A stretch of DNA of 64,000 nucleotides from Dendrolimus kikuchii (Eukaryota; Arthropoda; Insecta; Lepidoptera; Lasiocampidae): NCBI GenBank assembly GCA_019925095.2, contig CM034392.1, positions 10,311,887 through 10,375,886 on the forward strand. The letters run 5' to 3'. Of this stretch, positions 23,268 through 34,166 are shown piece after piece. Below the pieces are notes generated by a model. That model was not told the DNA's origin. It was given only the letters and a program-made list of their open reading frames with translations, and searched no databases. The first letter of the stretch is position 1. Each line of letters starts with the position of its first letter. A program made the position numbers and the translations under genes.

Positions 23268-23775
23268 TATTACAACTCAGGTCCCGACAAAAGAAAATCC
23301 ACCTGTATATATGAAACAAAGCACATTTATTATGCCGACGTGCGTCGGCATTTGAACTAATAACATTTAAATTATTTCATGGTCGTCTTCTTTTGTTTGC
23401 TTATTGACATACGGCTTATTATTGTATTGTGATCATTAGCCAGGTGTTACGGATTTAAAGTACAAACTGATTCTAGGAAATTCGGTCCTCGCGGCCGGGC
23501 GGACATATTGCATCTATGCAGTATAAAGTAATGGCCCAATTGAAAGAGCAGGCAGTCGAGCGATAACCACGAGCGAAACGAGACGTGTCTACTACAATCG
23601 GGAATCTAATAAGCGATGGATTTTGCGCGTTCTATTGAATGACGACCTTCTGCATTACGTTTGGACTTGTTGTGTGCGGTTATATTTGTACCTGTGTTAC
23701 ACGTGTTTGTATACTTCTAATAAACTCTATAATAATTCCAACGGCATTTTAATTCGAGTCCCGCAACTCGTAACA
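23268..23775 (+). mobile_element. Solo LTR of an LTR retrotransposon (508 bp)
   Basis: Starts TATTACAACTCAGG (consensus TGTTACGAC, two early changes) and ends CAACTCGTAACA. Flanked by the 4-bp direct repeat ATAT (23264-23267 and 23776-23779). TATAAA lies at 23522-23527 and AATAAA at 23719-23724, giving the expected U3-R-U5 order. Same family as 2730-3202, with about 35 bp of net insertion relative to it. Confidence 0.85.
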
Positions 23776-23880
23776 ATATAAATTAATATACTATACATGA
23801 GCATCAGTGAAAAAAAATGATCCAATTCTTTAAGACGAGTCAAATCACAGTCACAAGTATAAAATGTCATATAACATAGT

Positions 23881-24146
23881 TTTTTTTTTTATAGTACGAA
23901 TTCATCAGACAGGCAGACGGCACATCTGATAGAAAGCGGTTACTGTAACTAGCCGTCCTCTAACGGGAAACCCCCTGGAATGAATGGAACCTGGCCATGC
24001 CGGAACACAACTCAAGGTCGTTACGACGGCATACTCTAGACCAGGGGTGTTAGCCACCCAGAAAGGCAAAACCTCTACCACCTGGCTGTGGGTTGTTTTG
24101 TCGCGCGGCAGGAAATTGTATTCTTTCTCCGTTCCTGCACAGACAA
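23881..24146 (-). repeat. SINE-like family A, near-full copy
   Basis: The A-run at the left edge (T-run on plus) and the 'ccgttcctgcac' boundary at the right are both present; internal deletions shorten the middle. Open frames on both strands here are repeat-derived. Confidence 0.7.
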
Positions 24147-24361
24147 ATAGTATAAAACAAAATCGCTTTCCGTGTCTGTCTCTCTGTCTGTCTGTATCTC
24201 CTGCAACACAACTCCACGCAACCAATGTTTAAGCGGTTTTCCCCATCATTTAGATAATTTTTCACTGAAGATTTATATATAAAAAAAAAACCTAATTAAG
24301 TTTTTATGTAAGTAAAATAGATCTACTTTCGAGGGTTAAAACTATAGTGTTATATAAATAA

Positions 24362-24705
24362 TTTATAATTATATTAATACGTCAAGCAAAAACTTTGTAC
24401 CCCTTTTTACGAAAATCACGTGGACGGAGGAGTATAAAATTTCGCACATTTATAGTTTATATGGAGAAGGAATGCAGAATGCCAATATTTTTTTTAAATT
24501 ATGCATAAAAAATACACTAAATTAATAAAAACATTACACACCCTATCGTGTATTTGACACACACACGCATTATTATTATTAAAGTCAAATTAACAGTGAG
24601 TGTAGCCTTGGCGAAATCTGTGATTCTAGAAGTATAGTCTTTGACAACAGAACCTTAATAATGTCCAAACTTATAATTTAAATTAATTATGGTCGAATTT
24701 CGACC
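24362..24705. repeat. Interspersed repeat, 'attaatacgtcaagc' family
   Basis: Begins 'ttatattaatacgtcaagc' (24369-24387); the same 19 bases appear at 63979-63997, where a second copy runs off the window. It continues with 'ggacggaggagtataaaatt' and ends around 'gggcgactactagtttt'. A common lepidopteran repeat as I recall it; class unknown. Confidence 0.5.
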
Positions 24706-26790
24706 ACTGGGCGACTACTAGTTTTAATTAATAAACGTAGAACAATGCTATGAGATACAAGTGAAATCTAACAGTATTCATATAAACTTGTAATAGCAAT
24801 ACGAGGTTCATAGTATATTATTCATGCCAATGTAATAACGTATTTTAATAAACCTAAATTGAATAGCAGTTGTAGTACTTCCGACGGTCTCGACTGCATT
24901 AAACACTATCTAAATCGCAACTACCGGTAGGACAGGCGAGGCTCCTACTACATTATTCCATTTCGCCAAAATACGTTAAGCAATAGTTAGCCATTAGGAG
25001 GGTAATATTTGACCAGGCAGAGGTGGCGTGCTGGAGGACCGTTTCGCCCCTACGAAATTTACACTGGCAGATACATTCCGTGTTAGTAGACGGTCCAATA
25101 TGAAAACGTTTGCAGCTTTTGTATAGGAAACTGGGACCGTTTAATATGGTACCTCCTCGTCGACGAAGATAAAACTTTATGATACACTAAACGATTTTCA
25201 AATCATATTTATAAGTCATCCGACCATGTGCAATGGTTAGTTCGCAAGAGTATTGAAATCGTCCGGTACACAATGCTCTCATGAACCATTTAATCGGATA
25301 TTGTGTCGCGACACGCCAGCGATGCGCTTTTTGCGATGGTCAGTTGATCCGGGATCCTTAAGTATCTGGTGTCACCCTTTCCAGTCTTTTGTGTGAGCGT
25401 TATACTCATATTCGCTAGAATTCTGAAAATAAAATAAGAATTTATCGGAGTAAACTCGCAGTTTCTTACATCCCAGATAAGATATGAAAGTGGAGTGTAT
25501 TTTGTAGTAACAAGAAAGAAGATATTCTACCAGCAGGGTGGCTAGGTCAGCGAAAGGAAATGTAATTTAATTTGCATCGAAGGCTTCAATAAAAGCATTG
25601 GTGGTGGCAAAAGTGGGAAGATGCATTACATCTTGCACTAACATGCATAAGTCATGTTCGCGGCTGTCTTGTAATGTATTGAAAAACGTAAAAGTATTCT
25701 GTGTTGATAATTAATGAAAGTAAAATAAACCCAGTTTCTTATTTAGTTTGAGTATTGAATTGGGATGTAAACTATTATTGTCGATATCATATGCATTTTA
25801 TAAACCGGGCAAAAATTTTTTGTAGTTAATGCTTCTATGACCTTCTGTCACGAAAACTACTTGTATATTTGCTTGTGTATGTTTGTCCCTTCTTTATAGA
25901 CTTGTAAATTAATGGACTGTCATAAAACCCATATATTTTGAAAACTATTTGAAGTTTCGTATATATGCATATTGAATAATGAGGGTGAACACAGGATACA
26001 TTTATTTATTTCTGAAATATGGATATAGAATTGAAGATTACCCGAGTGAAGCTGAGTGAGTGACGTTGCCTTTTAAAATAAATTATTGAGAATCTTATCC
26101 AATTTTTAACCATGTGTTTAGTCACATTATTCTTGATTTAATATTGATTTTCTTAAAATATAAAGACAAAGTAAATAGGTGCTAAAGTTCAAACGGAGAC
26201 TAAGCAAAATCATACTAATATTAACCGTAAAAAGCCATCACGGAAAATGAAACGCTCCTTTAATTTTCTCGAAATCACCCTAGCGTCGATCTCGCTTTTA
26301 ATTCGACAAGGAGCACCCAACAATCAAAAGAACTAACGGCGGCTCCAACGAGGCATTTCCATACGCGAGGGTGTCTTGCAAACGACACGGTATTAGTTCG
26401 CAACTGATTACATTCCTCGCTGCCTCCGCTGCAAACGACTCACAATGAAGTAGCGACGAATAAACTTCATTACGCCGAGTTAAGCATAGGAAATTATAAG
26501 GAGGAATTATCATCGAATGGCGTCAGTGGCACGTACTCGAACACTTCGGGATTATGGCCTAAGGCACTCGTAGGACACGTCGCTTCCCTGCTTGCGGCTC
26601 ATTGTCGCGACAGGGGGGTTGTTTTAGATGGCGTGTATACAGGGCCAACAATCAGTCACAGGTGTTCGCTGGTAAACCACCGCGTGGTGGTAACATCAAA
26701 AGAATCAAGCCAATGCCAGCGAAGGCCATTCGTATCTCCTTCGTTGGGACTGTCTGTACGTCTATATACAACATTAAACATGAACCGATT
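24706..26790. other. Unique sequence with GC-richer blocks
   Basis: Blocks at about 24880-25400, 26230-26520 and 26520-26760 have more even base composition and many CpGs. Short open frames occur on both strands (26298-26513, 26602-26847) with no splice-like structure or domain. Confidence 0.35.
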
Positions 26791-26913
26791 GATAGATGTG
26801 CGAGCAAGTACGCACACTTATGGTTCGAGCTTTTTCATTTGTGTTAGTTCGCATAATTAAGGTAGCACAAAACTGTCGAGCCTTAAGTGCTCGTACTTGC
26901 TCTCACGTCTATA
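26791..26913. other. Long imperfect hairpin, microRNA-precursor-like
   Basis: The left arm (26793-26830) and right arm (26875-26911) pair over about 37 positions with few mismatches and some G:U pairs; 'gagcaagtacg' pairs without a break. The stem continues inward ('tttgtg' with 'cacaaa') to a terminal loop of about 15 nt. No microRNA I know matches either arm. It could also be a foldback transposon end. Confidence 0.6.
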
Positions 26914-27499
26914 ACCTGCTTAATACCTAAATATATACACCTTGAATTTCTTTACTATTCGATTTGTAGCGTCGGACTAAAGCGCTGATTTCTCCGCTTT
27001 GTAAAATTGGGTTCGGATGCCACGAACTGACGAAGTACGCGGTCCTTTGAGAAAAGTAAATAGTGGCCCGAAGAAGGCTTTGCCAGAGGAGATCTAAATC
27101 GCTCTTTGTCTCGTTCTCAACGCAATTCTTTGAGAGATTTTCTATCTTTGGCCAAGCCTCAGTGTGGATTGTATAGGATATCGAAATTGAAGGCTGCAGT
27201 GCACTTTCATTCCTTAATATTGAATGGTAATGCGCATTCTGAGTTTAAGCGCATAAACGTTTCTCAAAAATATTTTCGGTTAAATCCAACTGTTCTTTAA
27301 CCTGAATTTCAATGATATTTCCAATAACTAATAAAGCTTATTTTGTAAGTCTATATACAAATCCTTTTGTAGTCGTGGTAGTTTGGTTGCTAAAGCACTC
27401 GCGTCTTATTCCAATGATGTGATTTCATATTTTAGCTGGAAAATATGCACTAGCTACTAGGCCGTTTTCTGACTAAATAATGTACATACATATTATTAC
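26914..27499. other. Unassigned sequence
   Basis: 27000-27190 is of medium GC. The open frame 27106-27300 has no motif. Confidence 0.3.
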
Positions 27500-27590
27500 A
27501 AAAACTTCGAGCTGACGGTGAAGAAAAACATCGTGACGGAACCGTTTTGTGGAACCTGTCGATCATTCTTGGCACACGTCGGGTATACCA
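27500..27590 (-). repeat. Fragment of the 'cccactgctgggc' repeat
   Basis: 'gacggtgaagaaaaacatcg' followed by 'tgacggaacc' is the reverse of the 'cacgatgttttccttcaacg' block at 1795-1815. Confidence 0.45.
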
Positions 27591-27604
27591 TCTATTCCCT
27601 TTAA

Positions 27605-27737
27605 TGGCCGGTTTCTATCTATCTTACTCACAGTTACTTTTACTACTGATTAAAATTTGACGTAATTATACAAGTAATGTCCAATTTCTATCGATAGTAA
27701 GGCAAGTAAATAAATAGTAAGGTATAGGAACCGGCCA
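27605..27737. mobile_element. Short MITE, family G, copy 2
   Basis: Ends TGGCCGGTTTCTAT and ATAGGAACCGGCCA. Left flank TAA, right flank CAA, a mutated version of the duplication around copy 1. Confidence 0.65.
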
Positions 27738-28165
27738 CAAATGGAGATGCCAGAGGTAATTTTACGCACATTATAGCAATCGTTTGTTTGTTTAGTTTCA
27801 ATACTCTATTGAAATAGGAAAATGAAAAATACTGATCAAGATTTTAACCGCTTTGATTTAAAAATATACCCATGATAAAATAACACATCACAAAGCGAAA
27901 GAAAAGTTACCTGCAGAGCCATCTAGTTATGTACGATTTAAGAGCTCTTTAGAGTTGTCTCTTTGCTAAGCAATTGTTGTTTTTAATACAATACAATATT
28001 CTTTATTATACACCAACATGTCAGAGAAAAATACGCAATAAACTTAAATACTATAAGATTGTACAATGGGCGACCTTATTGTTTAAAGCAGTCTCTTCCA
28101 GACAACCTTTGGGTGGACAAGGTATAATTGCAAAGATAGCGTCGGTGTGCAGTTGAACTAAATCT
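27738..28165. other. AT-rich sequence, nothing recognised
   Basis: Open frame 27974-28156 lacks motifs. Confidence 0.3.
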
Positions 28166-28335
28166 ATGTTTTATTTTTATTGCCTGAAGCAGGCAAACAG
28201 GCGGACGGCCCACTTGATGGAAAGTGGTTACCGTCACCTATGGACGTTTGCAACATCAGAGGCGTCGCCAACGCGTTGCCGTCCTCTAAAAAACTTTATA
28301 ACGCCCGTCTTAAACGACCCCATGTCGTAGCACAG
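28166..28335 (-). repeat. SINE-like family B, sharing its 3' tail with family A
   Basis: The A-tail side ('ggcggacggcccacttgatg', '..gtggttaccgtcacctatgg') matches family A, but the sequence beyond ('ggcgtcgccaacgcgttgcc', 'aaacgaccccatgtcgtagc') is different and matches 56243-56402. Confidence 0.6.
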
Positions 28336-28892
28336 AGAGAAAACTTCGGGAAGTTCTCTCCAGATCATTGTCATCTATCTATGTACTATAATAAATCTGT
28401 AAATGGTTCGAGTGTGTACAATGCGTTTTAAAATTTGAAAAAAAAACAGGGGCTAATTTGGACCAGCAAATTCCAAAAATGCAACTTTCAGAATATTCTT
28501 CTGTCAGTCTGACTGTTATAGCATCACGTAAAAATTACTGAACAGATTTAAATACACATATATAGCTTCAAAATATATACGTACATATACGTACGAAACA
28601 TATAAATACTGTTAGTAGTGCTCCTTTAATTTATTTTTCATATTGTTTTTTCAGGATACAAGTGACTATACTCTGAAGTTGGACAATCAATCAGAAACTA
28701 ATTCAAATTATCTCGTGACAAGTATTTGTACTTCAAAGATTTTCAAGACCAACGACCCCTAATCAAGAAATTCTCGATACGATCAATCTTACTTAATGAA
28801 GTTAATCTATTATCCAAATGTGCTTAATAATTTCGTAAGTTCTAGTTGTTTAGAACTAGGCAGAAGGTGTAATGTTTATATTAATATTCTGA
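28336..28892. other. AT-rich sequence, nothing recognised
   Basis: No repeat match and no ORF of interest. Confidence 0.3.
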
Positions 28893-29349
28893 ACTAGGAT
28901 ATGCCCGCGAATTCGTCCGCGCACCAAGTGCCGCAGTATTTAAAAATGCTATCGTTTTAGCGAATTTTGTAGGAATAAGCTAATTTTCATGCACCCGAAC
29001 AACTAGAAACCGCTCTCGAGAAAATTCCCGGGGATTCCCAGAAAAAAAATCATACATTTTGTTACATAAAACATTTGCTATCTATCAGGAAAAAAATCAT
29101 ATTTGGTTCGATTTTTTTTAATACGGCCATTTTAAATAATTCCTGCAGCGCAGATTTAAGTCTCAGAATTACCTGTCGATCCGCGAAATCGGCCCAGTAG
29201 TTTTTATGTGAATCCCGAACAAACAGACAAGAAATCTTTAAAAAAATGCATCGTGTTCTCCATTGTTTATATAGTCTATTTCAGTTGTTTTTTTTTTAAA
29301 TAACTTCACTGCACGGAACGGCATGTCTTGAATTTTATAATGTTATAGA
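28893..29349 (-). mobile_element. Helitron-like non-autonomous element, family C
   Basis: 'actaggatatgcccgcgaat' at the left edge, 'ttttataatgttatagat' at the right edge; interior close to 3474-4016. Confidence 0.7.
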
Positions 29350-29879
29350 TCTGTATCCATTTTTCACATTAAGCCTGAAACAAACAGTAGCACATCCGCA
29401 ACTTACAAAGCTACATGATATATGTATTTGCTGATCTTGTTAAGCCAGAGTTACAAATTAAGTTTTAATTAATGGATTGGCACTTTGAGACACTGTTGGA
29501 GGCTGTGTAGCGATGCGTTACACGTTTCCACCGGACACTTGCCACTTTGAATGTTGGGACATTACCAATTAATTAATTGTACTTTTTTACCAATATGTTG
29601 CGTGGATTATTTGCGTCTACAAGAAGTTATATTACGGTGTGTTTTGAACTGGATCATTTAGGAGAATCTGTTCTTATACAATAAAATATTTTTTACGTAT
29701 ATCAGAGTCGAAGAACATTTATTTTTCTTCATTTATATGGAAGATTTATTTTTGACTATAAAGCAAGATTGCTTATATTTTATTCACAAAAAAGTGATTA
29801 AAATTATTACTTACATAAGTATCCTGTATTTCAAATAGATCAGAACTTGCACATATGTCACGCTTAAAATTACTAAGTT
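29350..29879. other. AT-rich sequence, nothing recognised
   Basis: Unique within the window. Confidence 0.3.
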
Positions 29880-30117
29880 TTTATTTATTTTTATTACTGG
29901 AGTACAGCAGATGGGCTAACGTTCCAACTGTGATGGAAAGTGGTTACCGTCGCCTATAAACATTTTTAACACTAGGTATGGCCAATATGCTGCCATACTC
30001 TTAGATGGAACTGGATCCTGGCCCGTAATGCCGGAACACAACTCAAGGTTGTTATGGTGGCATGCTCTAGATCAGGGGTGGTAGCCATCCAGACTGGCAA
30101 ATACCCTACCACCTGGC
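29880..30117 (-). repeat. SINE-like family A, 5'-truncated copy
   Basis: The A-tail is at the left edge; homology stops at 'aaataccctaccacctggc', so the GC-rich head is lost. Confidence 0.65.
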
Positions 30118-31400
30118 AAAAAGTAGGGGAAACTATGTAACTGTTGGCAATAATATTATTGTTACTGATTATTAGTATTTTTACAAACTGTTACAATTTT
30201 ACTGATTTTAGTATTTTTACAAAATAAATATATTTAGAATTCTCTATATATTAAATAAATAAATAGAACGTTAAGCATTGAAGGAGGGTGACAACAATGG
30301 TATAGTTTACCCTATATAAATATTTCGGAAATCGAATTACCATAAAATGTGAAATTCTAATACTTGACTCACCCTTTACAAGTAGTACCTAGTATATAAT
30401 CAATGTAAGTAATATGTTAACATAAGGTAAAAAGTTTGTGAAACGGGTTCCTTATTGACAGAATACGACTTATTTGCCTAAAGGATCAAAGCATACTATT
30501 TTCCTACAGGTAAAATATAAGTTTGTTTGCAAAATCAATAGGGGTGGGTGGCACAAAAGCGTAAGAAAAACAATTTGCCAACATAACTAATAACAGGAAG
30601 TCACCTCGTTACTCACGAGCGAATTGTAGGTCGCCAATCTCGCGAACGCGCCCTCCACTTCTCGACTTAATGAATGAGAATAATTCTGCCAAAATACTTC
30701 GCTGAGACGGGACACACGCCTCGGGAATTTTTCAATTTGCAACTGACATAATGTAATAAGAGTTACACAGTGAGGATGCCGGAGTAACGTAATTAATAAC
30801 CTGTGAAATATTACCTGTTACAATGAATTTAGAGGATAAAAGTTGAGTGATAAATTTAAATAACAAGGCGGTGTGGGGTGGTGTCGGCCCGGCCGAGGAG
30901 CGTTCCCGAAATACTTATGAATAGTTTTGTCGCTGCTGATAAGTGGGCGCCTAGGCAAGAGCGGCGCGTTCCCCGATTCGCAAGTTTCCATTCACGCGCC
31001 TAATGAACGCGTGAACGCGGAATAACTTCGCGAACGCCTGAATAATGTATGCTTTAACGAGATGTTTTTCTTGAGGGAATCTCATTAACCCACTTTGTGA
31101 TTGTGTGAATGTAAACTTTGTGAAGTTCTTATTCTGGAATCTTTTATGAGTTCCGTAAATCAAATCAACATCAAATTAAACTAATCCTTATTCTAATTTC
31201 TCCCACTGTGATAGAATAAAAACATTCGTTATTATAATGGTTCCTTTGTATGATTTTATGTGAATCGAAATTTTAATGCTTTGGTATCCGTGTGTAAACA
31301 AAAGGTAAATAATTTATTGTATAAAACAGAACTGGGTCTTATATAATCGCATACAGATGACTGGCTAAAATCGAATTCCCTTTATTACGCCCATAAAATT
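30118..31400. other. Unique sequence with CpG-rich block at 30600-31060
   Basis: The block contains 'ggtgtcggcccggccgagg' and several 'gaacgcg' repeats near 31000-31040. The minus-strand open frame 30951-31163 has no motif. Possibly regulatory; no proof from one sequence. Confidence 0.35.
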
Positions 31401-31815
31401 TACCGATATTATCTCAAGCGAGCCAACAGGGCTATAAAAGTAATCCTTCTATTTTAATGGTCCTCCAACCTGCGGGATGCAACAATGTGCCCAATTTGCT
31501 CACCAGTGATCTTGTGTCGCATTGCCTTATCCACATATTCCGTAATTCAAACACCTGGTGACAGTCAATATAGAACTTTATAAGATTTTTCCAACATTCT
31601 TGCTTTATACTTTCAATAAATATATAAGTACATTGAACAACAAAGATAACAAGAGAGTAGGATTGAGAACTAGCCAAACCTGTGACCCTGGTATGTCTTG
31701 GCAGAGCCACGCCAGTTACAGCAGGCAAGTTTCTCCAAAGCCTCTTTCTTAGACCGAGGGTTAACAACAATATAGTTGTTAATCTCCAAATTACATGCAC
31801 CAATTTCGCATCCTT
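31401..31815 (-). pseudogene. Coding-like fragment, unrecognised
   Basis: Two minus-strand stretches look like protein in different frames. The first (about 31808-31673) reads 'NYIVVNPRSKKEALEKLACC', then 'NWRGSAKTYQGHRFG', and stops. The second (about 31545-31450) reads 'ITEYVDKAMRHKITGEQIGH' and continues 'IVASRRLEDH'. A third frame is open for 123 codons (31432-31803) but its composition is less protein-like. I do not recognise the family. It may be a decayed transposon gene or an accident. Confidence 0.25.
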
Positions 31816-32138
31816 GTCATAATTATGTGTATAAGCAGGACACCTACGCCTAGTTCTATATATCTACTAATGACTATTCTTGTATATCGTGCTACTGAAT
31901 CTAAAGGAATAATAATCGTGAAAATCATTTTAGAAACAAAAAAGTTTGGTTGAAAATACATTAAAAAAATATATTTACATGAATTGAACCTCCTCCTTTT
32001 TCAAAGTCAGTAAAAATAGTAGAAACCTAATTAATTACAACTTGACTGTACCTGCGCACGCCTTTGCTCGCAGCTAATATCGCAGCCGCCATAAAGTTTG
32101 CATCGAACTATACGTGGGTATCGTTATAATTTATTATG

Positions 32139-32425
32139 TAAGTAATTGTGCCCGCGACATCGTCTGGGTGGTTTTTTTTTTCGCGGAACCCTTATTTTGG
32201 AAGTAGCCTAAGTTACTTCTTATATCATATTATGGCTATCTGCCAGTGAAAGTCCCGTTAAAATTGGTACAGCCGTTTCAGATATTAGCTGGAACATCCA
32301 TACAAACAGACAGAAAAAAAAATTGCACTAGGAATCTGCAGATCCAAATTATATATACCCCCTGATTTATTTCATATTTTTATTTTGACATTACAAATAG
32401 ATACTTCATTTTTGTTATGTATGGA
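32139..32425 (-). mobile_element. Helitron-like element, relative of 16811-17159
   Basis: On the minus strand it shares 'tgtaatgtcaaaataa', 'tgaaacggctgtaccaattt' and 'cgggactttcactggcagat' with 16811-17159. The CTAGT end has decayed. Confidence 0.6.
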
Positions 32426-33905
32426 CAGGTGTTAAATATTGCAAAAATATAATAAATATGTACCTACTTATATAAAACTCTAATCATGTAGCTGTTTACT
32501 GTCTCAATTAGATTAAATACTTATTTTCGTTTAAAATATAAGTGGCAAATAACAGCCTTGTATTTATTTTTGTATTGTATTATATTTGTACAATTTAGAT
32601 GTTTTCTTACTAAAATCATAAAATCGCCACCATTTCGAATGCGTAAATATGATTTATAATTTCTCAATAATATTTTATCGTGTTAATTCTTGAGCTCTAC
32701 AATAAATTAACGTTACAAGATTTTAAATGAATAATACAGTAACAGTTGTTTTCTTGTTCAACTAGAACCAATATAACACTTTAAATATTCACATAAAATC
32801 CTTCGCCAAGCGTTGTTTAATCGGCGCGTTAAATTCGAGAAAAGTCGAGAACACATCAAATATTAACTCGGCGCGGGCGTTGTTTCGACAAATAGGGTGA
32901 TATTGCTTTCATGCATCTAAATCTAAACACGATTATGTTCATACAGTATTCAATTTACCTTTCAGAAGCGATAAGGTAATTCTTTATATATAAAAAATCG
33001 GGTGACCTCCGATCGTTTCCTTTTTCGGATCCCCCGAATCACCATTAATCAAGCGGAACTCCGAAGTTTCACGCTTTCTCCCGAATCTAATTTCGCAAAC
33101 AAAGAAAACGAAAACCTGTCTACCTTTATCAATCAAAACTGTTTGAAAATTCTATTCCGTTAGTTCGCAGTAGCATTGCAACGGAGACAATTGGAAAAAT
33201 GTATCGCGAATAAAAAGTCGTGCCGGAATCTAATATCGAGGGAGTACGGATAGAAATATTCGACTTGTCAAGTGAAAATAAAGCGTAAGGAAAATACAGT
33301 GACAGGTCGTGAGCGGACGGTGGTCATCCGAAAAGGGCACAAGTCGCGAATAAATAAACCCAGGGGCGAATAACTGCGTCACCGTCAGGTGTGCCGGTGG
33401 CAGTCGAGGAAAGAGCACCTGCTTCGCTAGTATATGACACATTTGTGACATACAAGTTAGAATATTGTTAATTTTATGCACACGATATTAAAAATTGTAT
33501 TTTGTATCAGTACCATATGAAAAAAATATATATTTTAGATATGTATAAATTCATTCGGTTTAGTTCATTTAGATGTTTAACTGATAACTTCTAGAGTGAT
33601 AAGAAAAAATATTTTCGGAATTGAAAAATATGCCTTTATCAAATTGGACATTATTATTTTCTATATATTAGCCTGTTTTGATATTTATACATACATACAT
33701 ACATAACTGATATTTATAGACTTTGTAATTAAAAAAAAATCCCTCTGTAATTATGTGGGAATTTTTGTTTCTTTTTTTAGTTTTAATCCTTTTTTATATT
33801 CTGGGATTACATAGTTTTTAATTTATTTTCTACTCTTTTTCCACTCAAAATTTATATCTTATATTAAATTTCATTTTATTGCTTTTCTATTTACATCTAA
33901 GTAGC
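32426..33905. other. AT-rich sequence with CpG-richer block at 32820-33420
   Basis: The block has 'aactcggcgcgggcgttgt' and lies about 500 bp left of the copia derivative. The open frame 33230-33481 (minus) has no motif. A short (ATAC)n run is at about 33688. Confidence 0.35.
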
Positions 33906-33910
33906 ACGTT
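33906..33910. repeat. Target-site duplication, left
   Basis: ACGTT, repeated exactly at 35777-35781. Five bases is the usual copia duplication. Confidence 0.9.
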
Positions 33911-34067
33911 TGTTAAAATGAGGTCGTGTAACTTGGCACTGGCACCTCAGAAGTCATGTTAGTTTGAAATTTTTTTGACACCACATGTTTTGATATATTC
34001 TTCTGTCCTCTTATGTCTTGTTTTTTATCTTTTCATTCGTACCACTGCCGATCCTAATTTATCTACA
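33911..34067 (+). repeat. 5' LTR (157 bp)
   Basis: Starts TGTTAAAATG and ends TTATCTACA. Same sequence, base for base, as 35620-35776 by eye. Confidence 0.95.
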
Positions 34068-34079
34068 TGGTAGCAGAGC
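34068..34079 (+). promoter_or_regulatory. Primer-binding site, initiator-Met tRNA
   Basis: TGGTAGCAGAGC starts immediately after the 5' LTR and is complementary to the 3' end of eukaryotic initiator methionine tRNA including CCA (GCTCTGCTACCA). Confidence 0.92.
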
Positions 34080-34166
34080 GTTTTATTTTCAATTAATTAT
34101 TGCTACGAAAACCGTAGTTTATAATCATATATATATGTAATTGAAAAAAATATTCACGAAGTGTAA

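Noticed and set aside
31432..31803. 123-codon minus-strand frame as a gene
   Set aside because: The more protein-like readings are in other frames, so this open frame is probably accidental; kept only as a low-confidence fragment.
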